From: Balaenoptera acutorostrata
Lineage: Eukaryota > Chordata > Mammalia > Artiodactyla > Balaenopteridae
Direction: 5' to 3'
Assembly: GCF_949987535.1 (NCBI RefSeq)
Contig: NC_080080.1
Location: 59,246,668 to 59,310,667, forward strand
DNA length: 64,000 bases
Numbering within the stretch: position 1 is the first letter of the stretch; every line of letters starts with the position of its first letter. A model generated the notes under the pieces. The model was not told the DNA's origin and ran no database searches. It saw only the letters and a program-made list of their open reading frames with translations. Shown piece after piece: positions 56,575 to 64,000 of the stretch. Made by a program: the position numbers and the translations under genes.

Positions 56575-56958
56575 TATTAGTGTGCTAAGGCTGCTGTAAC
56601 AAAGTACCACAGGCTGGGTGACTCAACCAATAGAAATCTATTTTCCCACAATTCTAGAGGCTGGAAGTCTGAGATCAAGGTGTCAGAAGGATTGGTATCT
56701 TCTGAGGCCTCTCTTGTTGACTTGTAGACAGCCGTCTTCTCCCTGTGTCTTCACGTGGTCTTCCTTCTGAAGGTGTCTGTGTCCCAATCTCTTCTTCTCA
56801 TAAGGACGCTAGTCATATTGTATCAGGGCGCAGCCTAATGACCTCGTTTTAACTTTACCTCTTTAAAGGCCCTGTCTCCAAATACAGTCACATCCTGAAG
56901 TACTGGGGGTTAGAACGTCAATGTATGAATTTTGATGGAGTCACAATTCAGCCCATAG
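56575..56958 (-). mobile_element. MLT1-type MaLR solo LTR, antisense, near complete
   Basis: The plus strand runs from 'gtattagtgtgctaaggctg' through 'aagtaccacaggctgggtg', 'ggctggaagtctgagatca', 'gtcttctccctgtgtcttc' and 'aaggccctgtctccaaatac' to 'caattcagcccatag', the whole antisense MLT1 LTR. No internal retroviral sequence accompanies it. Confidence 0.95.
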
Positions 56959-57284
56959 TACTTATCATTGACACCCCCAAAGAATCTAACATGACGCCTG
57001 TCACATTTGTATGATGTGAGAAGAAACCAGGGAAGGGGAAACAAGGCAGGATGCAGAGAAAAACAATTCCTAAAACATGTTTCTCTGGAAAATCGTGGAG
57101 AAAGCAAGGAAGGTTAGTCATCACCTCTAATGTTTTCCTTTCAATAACACGTCCTCACACCGCAGGGTTATTTCACTAGAGTTGGGTTTCATTCTTCTTG
57201 CAAAATGATACCCCTGGGAAGGATGACATAATAGAAAGGCAAGATGGAGCAAGACACATTCTGCTTTTGTTACTCACTACTATG

Positions 57285-57350
57285 AAGCCTTCAGGGCCTG
57301 GCACGTAGTAAGTACATGTTAGCTATTGTGGGTTGTGTTGTTGTCATTGT
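57285..57350 (+). mobile_element. MIR 3' fragment
   Basis: 'tcagggcctggcacgtagta' followed by 'agtacatgttagctattg' is a MIR 3' terminus. Confidence 0.5.
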
Positions 57351-57364
57351 CATCAACACTGTTG

Positions 57365-57480
57365 GCTCTAAGCTCTATGAGGAGAGGGTCACTTCATCCT
57401 CCTTCATTGCTGTACTCCCTGGCCTCACATGGTGCTTAGCAAAAAGTAGAAGCTCAATATATTTTTTCAATAATGGAAGA
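57365..57480 (+). mobile_element. L2 LINE 3' end
   Basis: 'taagctctatgaggagaggg', 'catggtgcttagcaaaaag' and 'aagctcaatatatttt' mark a sense L2 tail. Confidence 0.6.
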
Positions 57481-57509
57481 TACTTCACCTCTGAGGCTCT
57501 CTTTTCTCA

Positions 57510-57775
57510 TCTCTGAAAGGAACTAATATTTATTGAGCCCTTACTACGTGTGAGGCCTTGTGCACGTGTTTTACGTGGATCATTTCATTTTCACCCTCAC
57601 ACCAGTCATTTGAGGTAAGTACTGTTTTGAATCCACATTTTTCAGATGAGAAAACTGTGGCACAGAGAGGTAAGTAACGGGTCAAGGTCACACAGCCAAC
57701 AAACGGCAGAGCTCAGGTTCTGTCGGACTCAAACCTGAAATGCCAACCAACATGTTACAGTGCCTCCTTCACATT
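57510..57775 (-). mobile_element. MIR SINE, antisense, near complete
   Basis: 'taatatttattgagccctta', 'ttcagatgagaaaactgtgg', 'acgggtcaaggtcacacagc' and 'tcggactcaaacctgaaat' cover nearly the whole antisense MIR. Confidence 0.85.
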
Positions 57776-57794
57776 CAGAAAGAGGGTGAAAAAC

Positions 57795-57880
57795 TCCAAC
57801 TTTACGGGCTTGTTGAGAGGATTAAACAGGATTTGTAAAGTGCCTGATACGTAGTGGGAGTTCAGTAGATATCAACCCCT
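57795..57880 (+). mobile_element. MIR 3' half
   Basis: 'gggcttgttgagaggattaa', 'gtaaagtgcctgatacgtag' and 'tgggagttcagtagatat' are the sense MIR 3' half. Confidence 0.75.
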
Positions 57881-57944
57881 CCGCCCCACTCTGCACAATT
57901 CACCTTGCTGAGCAGACAGGGGCTCTAGGATCTATCTTCTAACT

Positions 57945-59075
57945 AAACACTCTGCCCAGGTCCTCCATTAGCCCAACCCCACTGCAGCCACTGCCCCATT
58001 CTTTTGCTTCCCTTCAGATCAGAACTACTCTGTACTCAAGCGATGCCTCTACTTCATTTTCTCATCACCCACTTTATCTTGAATCCACTCAAATCAGGCT
58101 TCTGCCCCCCCTCTCTTCTGAAACTGCTCTTAGCAGGATAACCAAATACATCTGATGAGCGAAATCCACCAGCCTCTTCTCTGTCTCATTTTCCCCAGCC
58201 TCTTAGCATCATTCAGCAGAGCTAATGACTCTCCTTCTCAAAATACTTCTTTTCTCCGAGCTTCTTGGCTTTGGTTTCACTTCCCTAGATGCTCCTCCTT
58301 AACCACTTTGCTGTCTCCATCACCTCCATTCTACATCTAAACGTTGAAGTATCCCAGTCCTAAACTTCTTTATCTACATTCTCTGGCCAGGAAGTCACAT
58401 CCAGAGTCATGACTTAAATGCCATCTGTAAGTGGATGGTTCCAAATTTCTGTCTGTAGCCCTGACTTCTCCCTGAAGTTCCCGATTTCTGTATCCAGCTT
58501 CCCATATGACATTGCCACTTGCAACTCTAATGGGCATCTCTAACTCAGCATAAAACACAATTCCTGATTCTGTATTCCCTTTTCTTTCCCCATTCAGACC
58601 TTTCACATTCTTTCCCACTCAAGTAACGGCTCCATCCGTTGTTCAGGATAACAATCTAAGTCACCCTTAATTCCTTATTTTCCCTTATCCTACTTTCAAT
58701 CCATCAACAAGTCCTGTTGAAGGCTTTACCTCCAGAATGTATCTCAAATCCATCTGAAATTTCTCCTTGGAACTGAAATAAAACCCAGAGCTGTTGACAT
58801 GGCTTACAAGGCTCTTGGTGGTCTAGTGCTGCCTGCCTCTCGAACCTTCAGTGTGGTCACGATTTCCCCTGTTCATGGTGCTTCAGGCCCACTGGATTCT
58901 ATTCCTTGGACACAGCAGACTTCTGCCTCAGGGCCTTTGCGCTTGCTATTTCTTCTGCTTGTAATTCTTTATCCCAGATCTTCACATGACTGGCTTCTTC
59001 TTACTATTCAGGTCTCAACTAAATGTCATCTTCTCAGAGCAGATTTCCATGAGCACCTTGGAAATTTCCATGAGC
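57945..59075 (+). mobile_element. L2 LINE, longer copy (ORF2 3' part)
   Basis: Sense L2 for over 1 kb: 'gttccaaatttctgtctgta' near 58440, 'caatccatcaacaagtcctg' near 58697, 'acatggcttacaaggctctt' near 58797 and 'tctgcctcagggcctttgcg' near 58922. L2 encodes a CR1-like reverse transcriptase, but here the frame is broken many times. It is the longest L2 copy in the window. Confidence 0.85.
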
Positions 59076-59593
59076 TTCTCACCCACAGCTTCATGTCTAT
59101 TAATCAGGAAAGTGTTTGGCTGTAAATAAGGATAAACCTAACACATGTCTAAGCCGATATATCTTTGTGTCACATATTAAGACATCCAGGGGAGTTAGAT
59201 CAAAGCTGTGCAAGGCTCAATGATGCCATCAGTGATGCAGGCTCTTTCTCACTTTCTATTCTGCCAGCCTTAACATCCTGACTTCCTTCCTTGTGGTTAT
59301 TACTTCAAGGTTGCAAGCCAGCTGCTGCACCTCTGGGCATTATGTCTGTGTCCCAGACAAGGAGAAAGGAAAGTTCAAGGATCAAAATCTTTTCTTATGT
59401 GGCTCTGCATTTTTTTGGGCAGGGAAGCCCTCCTCAGGATATTCTGCCTGAAGTCACGAATACGAGTCTTACCCTTCCAGTCAGCAGTAAGGGATGTTGG
59501 CGACACAAGCATTGTATCTTTCCAGCATGTACACTAGCAAATGCAAAGGAGGAGGGGGATGGGAATAATCTGAGGCAGCTAATACTAGTCACC
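59076..59593. other. Unclassified old-repeat-like segment between L2 pieces
   Basis: It separates the L2 body at 57945 from the L2 tail at 59594, so it may be an inserted older element. 'gctgtaaataaggataaacc' and 'tgatgccatcagtgatgcag' look repeat-derived, but I cannot name a family. No gene seen. Confidence 0.35.
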
Positions 59594-60118
59594 TTTTATG
59601 TCATATCACCCTGCTTACTTTTTATGATTATCTGAAATTACCTTGTTATTTATCGAGTTTCTTACTTATGGTATGCTCTTATTTATGGTAAGCTACACAA
59701 GAATCTTACCACCTTATCTCTTTTGTTTCTGACTGTGACTAGAACAATCTCTAGCACATAGTAGGCATTCAAGAACTACCTGTTGGCTTCCCTGGTGGCG
59801 CAGTGGTTGAGAATCTGCCTGCCAATGCAGGGGACACGGGTTCGAGCCCTGGTCTGGGAGGATCCCACATGCCGCGGAGCAGCTGGGCCCGTGAGCCACA
59901 GTTACTGAGCCTGCGCGTCTGGAGCCTGTGCTCCGCAACAAGAGAGGCCGCGACAGTGAGAGGCCCGCGCACCGCGATGAAGAGTGGCCCCCACTCGCCG
60001 CGACTAGAGAAAGCCCTCGCACAGAAACGAAGACCCAACACAGCCATAAGTAAGTAAGTAAATAAATAAATAATTAATTAAAAAAAAAAGAACTACCTGT
60101 TGATCGTTGAATAAACAA
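59594..60118 (+). mobile_element. L2 LINE 3' tail split by a SINE
   Basis: The left part (59594-59785) ends in 'agcacatagtaggcattca', the L2 3' end. The terminal 'cgttgaataaac' reappears after the SINE at about 60105-60117. The SINE therefore landed in the last bases of the L2. Confidence 0.75.
59786..60087 (+). mobile_element. CHR-type SINE, shortened cetacean form
   Basis: Full length, with a perfect 15-bp target duplication 'aagaactacctgttg' at 59771-59785 and 60088-60102. The tail is (TAAG/TAAA)n then poly-A. CpGs are well preserved, which suggests a young insertion. Confidence 0.97.
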
Positions 60119-60948
60119 ACCAAAATAAATAAAATGTGCCTCCATGTGATAAATGGATTTCTATCATACGCAAAGATACAAGGCACTAGATAAATCAAAG
60201 TTTCATTGCGAGCGTCCTAGGCAGATTGACTGGCGTGCCGTCAGGACAGTGTTGAGTGAGCTGTCCTTCTGACCTGAGGAGTAACAGTGATTCCGTTCAC
60301 CGCAGTTGTATTGATAGGAGTGATGGTCCACACTCCCTCTCAAAGTTGCCTTTGCTCAGCGGCCAGTGGGTTAGAGAGAAGCTAAGTGACTTCCCACAGG
60401 ATTCAGTCACTGGCCATGTCCTCTGGATTCACTGAGCTTCCTGGCCACACACAAGCTCTAAAATCTTATGTAAACTATGAATGGCATATACACAGGCTTG
60501 GTCAGTCTTGTGCTAAGTTTCTATCCTAGCCCAAGGTTTTCTTTGAAAGAAGGGATTTAGTGTTTCAAGCTCAAGGTTGAACGTGGTCACTGCTGGAATC
60601 TAGATGTGCCTGGTAACAGCTGGTTGGTTAACACAGTGGTGCCTTTTGCAGGGGGCACTGAATAGCCTCGTGGGGGTCCCTCACCCTAAGGAAGAATCAG
60701 GCTAATAAGTTGAGCTCAATATCAACGTCTCAATGATCCGCAGAGACAAGAGACTCTGAATACTGTCCCTTGTCTTAGGAGCTGTAACTAAATATGGGAA
60801 GAAGTATTTTCACTACAAATCCTCCAAAGACAAGGAACAAAGCCACATTGCTTTGGGGGCTGTGAAACAGAGGTGACACACGGGGAGGAAGAGGTGTGCT
60901 TTCCCCTTCTCCATGGCTCATATTCGCAGCTTTGATGCATGGAGGGAG
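60119..60948. other. Unique sequence, no gene proven
   Basis: No repeat recognised. On the minus strand this is the region downstream of the possible short coding stretch at 60949, and would be its 3' UTR if that is real. I see no canonical polyadenylation signal. Confidence 0.35.
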
Positions 60949-61088
60949 TCAGAGAACACAGAACTGCTTCAGCTTGTTGGGGTCCCCAGTGTGGTAGCCC
61001 CATTCCAGCCACTTCTTCTTGACTACATCGAAGACATCTCCAGAAACTCTCAGATATAAGCCAGAGAGAGCTGGTGGGGATGGAGCTA
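60949..61088 (-). CDS. Possible terminal exon or retrocopy fragment (unidentified)
   Basis: On the minus strand a pyrimidine-rich stretch ending 'ctcctgttgtag' (61089-61101) looks like a splice acceptor. After it, one frame stays open for about 45 codons to a TGA at 60949-60951. It contains a visible 'SGDVFDVVKKKW' followed by 'LEWGYHTGDPNKLKQFCVL' and the stop. The residues look protein-like (acidic/aromatic start, KKK, a short polar end), unlike the low-complexity frames nearby. I do not recognise the family. It could be chance. Confidence 0.15.
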
Positions 61089-61140
61089 CTACAACAGGAG
61101 GAAGGCGTCTGTGGCATTATTCACAACTAGAACTCATTTT

Positions 61141-61416
61141 TTTTTTTTTTTTTTTGGCTGTGTTGGGTTTTCGTTTCTGTGCGAGGGCTTTCTCTAGTTG
61201 CGGCGAGCGGGGGCCACTCTTCATCGCGGTGCACGGGCCTCTCACTGTCGCGGCCTCTCTTGTTGCGGAGCACAGGCTCCAGACGCGCAGGCTCAGTAAT
61301 TGTGGCTCACGGGCCCAGTTGCTCCGCGGCACGTGGGATCTTCCCAGACCAGGGCTCGAACCCGTGTCGCCTGCATTGGCAGGCAGATTCTCAACCACTG
61401 CACCACGAGGGAAGCC
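61141..61416 (-). mobile_element. CHR-type SINE, shortened cetacean form, antisense
   Basis: Perfect 14-bp target duplication 'ctagaactcatttt' at 61127-61140 and 61417-61430. It starts on the plus strand with a T run (its poly-A) and ends at the CHR head. It is oriented opposite to the SINE at 59786. Confidence 0.97.
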
Positions 61417-61494
61417 CTAGAACTCATTTTAAACATCAGCCCCAGCCCCCATTTCAGTCTAATGAAGCCCAGGGAAAATGGGCTACATGCATTG

Positions 61495-61615
61495 ACTGAA
61501 CAAATATTTGCTGCCCGACACTGTAGAGATGCTGAGAGCAGGAAACAGATACAGTCCCTACTTTCATAGAGCTTAACTCAGTATACAGGGAGAGAGAGAA
61601 AATAAACAGACTTCA
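61495..61615 (-). mobile_element. L2 LINE 3' end, antisense
   Basis: 'actgaacaaatatttgctgc', 'cagatacagtccctacttt' and 'catagagcttaactcagta' are the antisense L2 end. Confidence 0.65.
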
Positions 61616-62707
61616 ACCACGGAATTGATGAGAGGGCTAAAAATTGGATAAAAAAAGAAAAATTAACAGCAGGTATCTGAGAAATCTCTGTACCTTCTAC
61701 TCAGTTTTGTGAACCTAAAAAATGATCTAAAATATATTATTTTAAAAGTAAAAAAAAAAAATTAATTGAGACTATGGAACTAAGACTCAGAAAGAGAAGT
61801 TTGTGGAAAGTTACTCTTAGGAAGAAGATATCAGCTATTCTCCATCTCCATCTCCACGGCTTTAAATCATAACCAGCATCGCCAGGAGCCAAACCACACC
61901 ACCTGAGTCCAGCCCTTTATGTTCCCTCCCTGTGAACCTAGAGCCCGATTGCCTTTATCACGCAAGCGACGGCCTGGCATTGTGATTTAGCGTGTTGTCC
62001 TGCGGCTGGGCTGTGAGCGCCTGCAGCCCGGGCTCTGCAATGGCGAGCCCACTGCAGGGGCTCGAGAACCATCCGTTGACTGTCTGACAGTGAATGAATG
62101 AAGCGGAGTCACGTTGCAACAGGTGAGGTTTAGGTCGGACATAAATGTTTCTTGTCAGGTTCCTGAAAAGCTAAAACAGCTGTGAGGAGTTCACACCGCT
62201 CAGCTCAAGGAGGATTAACCTTTTGGCTACAGCAAAGTCCCTGGGAGTGGGTCTGCTTCAGCCCTACACAGGCTGCAGGGCCTGGAGGTCAGTCCAGCTC
62301 ACCGGCCACATGGGGCCTTTGCAAATATGTCGAGTTATAGAAGCCTAAAAACGAGGGTGCCACAATGCATGGGACCTTGATGAATCTTAGGTCAAATGCT
62401 AAAATCATTCTACCATTTGTTACCTTGACAAGAAAAAGGAAAATGTGTGTGTGTGTGTGTATGTGCAATCAGTTTGTTAAGTTCTGTAAAATGTTTGGAA
62501 TTTTTGTGAAGGACACATTTACCAGGCTGCTCTTTTCTTAAAAAGGAATATATGTCTTAAAGTCACCCCTTTAAGGCAGGTAAGGTCCTGACTTGTATGA
62601 AAAGACTAGTTGACAGCTTTGGGGAATACGATTGCCTAAGAATGAGGAGTGAAACGCACTGTTTATTGGGTAAAACTGAGAAAGCAGGGTTGAAAAGAGC
62701 AAAGTGG
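61616..62707. other. Unique sequence, no gene seen
   Basis: The CpG-bearing 61960-62110 part is G+C-richer, without a recognised repeat or exon. A (GT)n run lies at 62444-62460. Confidence 0.4.
62444..62460. repeat. (GT)n microsatellite
   Basis: About nine GT units. Confidence 0.9.
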
Positions 62708-63050
62708 GACTTCTCTGGTGGCACAGTGGTTAAGAATCCATCCTCTAATGCAGGGGACATGGGTTTGATCCCTGGTCCAGGAAGATCCCACATGCCAGGG
62801 AGCAACTAAGCCTGTGCGCCACAACAACTGAGCCTGTGCTCTAGAGTCCACGAGCCACAACTACTGAGCTCGAGTGCTGCAACTACTGAAGCCTGCGCGC
62901 CTAGAGCCCGTGCTCCGCAACAAGAGAAGCCACTGCAATGAGAAGCCCACGCACCGCAACAAAGAGTAGCCTCCGCTCGCTACAACTAGAGAAAGCCCGC
63001 GTGTGGCAACGAAGACCCAATGCAGCCAAAAAAAAAAGGAAAGAAAAAAA
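62708..63050 (+). mobile_element. CHR-type SINE, long form
   Basis: Perfect 15-bp target duplication 'aaaagagcaaagtgg' at 62693-62707 and 63051-63065. It keeps the internal block (about 62828-62905) that the short cetacean-form copies lack. Many CpGs have decayed to TG or CA, so it is older than the copies at 59786 and 61141. Confidence 0.97.
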
Positions 63051-63176
63051 AAAAGAGCAAAGTGGAAAAAAGGAGGACTAAACACAAATGAGAGCACACC
63101 TCACCCATCGTTTGCTTTGACTGAGATCCTCAATAGAAATACATTCGCTATTACGACCCAGCCCGCAATGATGATC

Positions 63177-63200
63177 CATCACCTACCTACCTACCCACCT
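63177..63200. repeat. (CCTA)n microsatellite
   Basis: Four to five CCTA/CCAC units immediately before the L1 tail. Confidence 0.8.
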
Positions 63201-63322
63201 GAAATAAAAGAATCTGAAAAAGAATATATATAGATATATATATCTGAATCACTGTGCTGTACACCTGAAACTAACATGACATTGTAAACCAACTGTACTT
63301 CAATTTAAAAAATTTTTTTTAA
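63201..63322 (+). mobile_element. L1 3' end, short
   Basis: 'gaatctgaaaaagaatatat', 'ctgaatcactgtgctgtaca' and 'ccaactgtacttcaattt' mark a sense L1 3' terminus. Only about 120 bp are present. Confidence 0.85.
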
Positions 63323-63746
63323 GGGTTCAAAAAAAGAAGTTCCACAAAACAATAGTTACCTTTACTATGTGCAATGCACTCTGATATTTTCCTATCTTCT
63401 TCTTTTTTGAAAATGCTGGTTATAACCTATGAAATTGAGTAGACTGTGGCCATCTGTTTTGAAACTCCTGTCCGCAGGCTTTAGATGTGTGGTTCCCTGG
63501 GGCCGACGCTGCATCTGTAAGGTGAGTTGCTGGAGCACCTCAGGGCCTAGAGTCTGTGCAGGGAAGGCTGATGCCCTTCGTCATGCTGCTCCCGGCAGGT
63601 TTAGCCTGTTCACCCCGTGCTCCCACAGCGCACTGGGTGAAGGGTCAAAGGACGGACTTAGTAGCCACCTCTGCCTGTCCCTCAGCCTCAACGAGCCTCT
63701 GGCATCTCCACCTACAAAACGAGACATTCAGCAAAAGCTCATCGAG
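63323..63746. other. Unassigned sequence, no gene seen
   Basis: G+C-richer and without a recognised repeat. The 114-codon plus-strand frame from 63429 runs into the SINE at 63747, so at most its first part could be host sequence, and it shows no recognisable domain. Confidence 0.35.
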
Positions 63747-64000
63747 GGGCTTCCCTGGTGGCGCAGTGGTTGAGAATCTGCCTGCCAATGCAGGGGACAC
63801 GGGTTCGAGCCCTGGTCTGGGAAGATCCCACATGCCGCGGAGCAACTGGGCCCGTGAGCCACAACTACTGAGCCTGCGCGTCTGGAGCCTGTGCTCCGCA
63901 ACAAGAGAGGCCGCGATAGTGAGAGGCCCGCGCACCGCGATGAAGAGCGACCCCCGCTTGCCAAAACTAGAGAAAGCCCTCGCACAGAAACTAAGACCCA
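63747..64000 (+). mobile_element. CHR-type SINE, shortened form, cut by the window end
   Basis: The CHR head at 63747 is followed by the same short-form body as at 59786. The tail and the right target duplication lie beyond the window. Confidence 0.95.

Noticed and set aside
59714..60057. Arg/Ser-rich frames of 84-102 codons on both strands
   Set aside because: These are translations of the SINE at 59786. Near-identical frames appear at 61117-61499 and 63645-63985, also SINEs.
1..64000. CRISPR array, bacterial operon, phage or plasmid content
   Set aside because: There are no regularly spaced direct repeats and no dense gene arrangement. SINE, L1, L2, MIR and MaLR content shows a mammalian nuclear genome.
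1..64000. tRNA genes at the SINE heads
   Set aside because: The tRNA-like A and B box regions belong to tRNA-Glu-derived SINEs with tails and target duplications and lack a proper cloverleaf end, so they are not tRNA genes.

Overview
The window is mammalian nuclear DNA, very probably from a whale or dolphin. The main evidence is the SINE content. Seven tRNA-Glu-derived SINEs of the CHR type (at about 8970, 34453, 35063, 59786, 61141, 62708 and 63747) begin with the familiar cetartiodactyl CHR head. Most are the shortened form that lacks an internal block still present in the longer copies at 62708 and 34453, and such deletion subfamilies are known in cetaceans. The L1 3' end at 51738-52014 is of a young type that I associate with cetacean genomes. 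I cannot name the species or the chromosome.

I see no convincing protein-coding gene, tRNA, rRNA or other structured RNA gene. The open frames are short. Most fall inside SINEs, L1, L2, MIR or retroviral remnants, or are chance frames on both strands. The window reads as an intergenic (or long-intron) tract built from layers of mobile elements. Two unproven exceptions are a possible small terminal exon or retrocopy on the minus strand at 60949-61088, and a G+C-rich, CpG-bearing block at 42270-42700 that could be a promoter or enhancer.

Layout: 1-2.6 kb is flank plus an antisense L1 with a nested SINE. 3-9 kb is mostly unique, with a motif-dense candidate enhancer at 6.6-7.14 kb. 9-10.8 kb holds a SINE, a MIR and two L2 tails. 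10.8-14.8 kb is unique except for an L1 tail. 14.83-17.39 kb is a decayed ERV-L-type internal region on the minus strand (reverse transcriptase, RNase H start, integrase end, dUTPase), followed by an LTR-like end. 18.8-19.6 kb is an L1 3' end. 21.7-33.6 kb is dominated by antisense L1: one copy running from 3' UTR to 5' UTR with its middle missing, then two more stacked copies. The last of these carries an inverted duplication and nested palindromes. 34.4-35.4 kb has two same-strand SINEs. 36-46 kb is mostly unique with scattered L1, L2, MIR and MER5 fragments. 46.27-46.64 kb is a probable solo class I LTR. 46.8-49.3 kb is L2 and MIR. 51.4-52.5 kb stacks a Tigger-type element, an L1 tail and a MER5A. 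55.4-60.1 kb is an L2-rich stretch broken by MIR, MLT1 and a SINE. 59.8-64 kb has four SINEs in mixed orientation.

The most interesting structure is at 30.5-31.9 kb. A segment of an old antisense L1 was copied about 1 kb away in inverted orientation at about 96% identity, and the junction is a nest of shorter perfect inverted repeats. This is the signature expected of replication template switching. A smaller event of the same kind lies at 38361-38399. I found no sign of a novel enzyme system, defence system or gene cluster.
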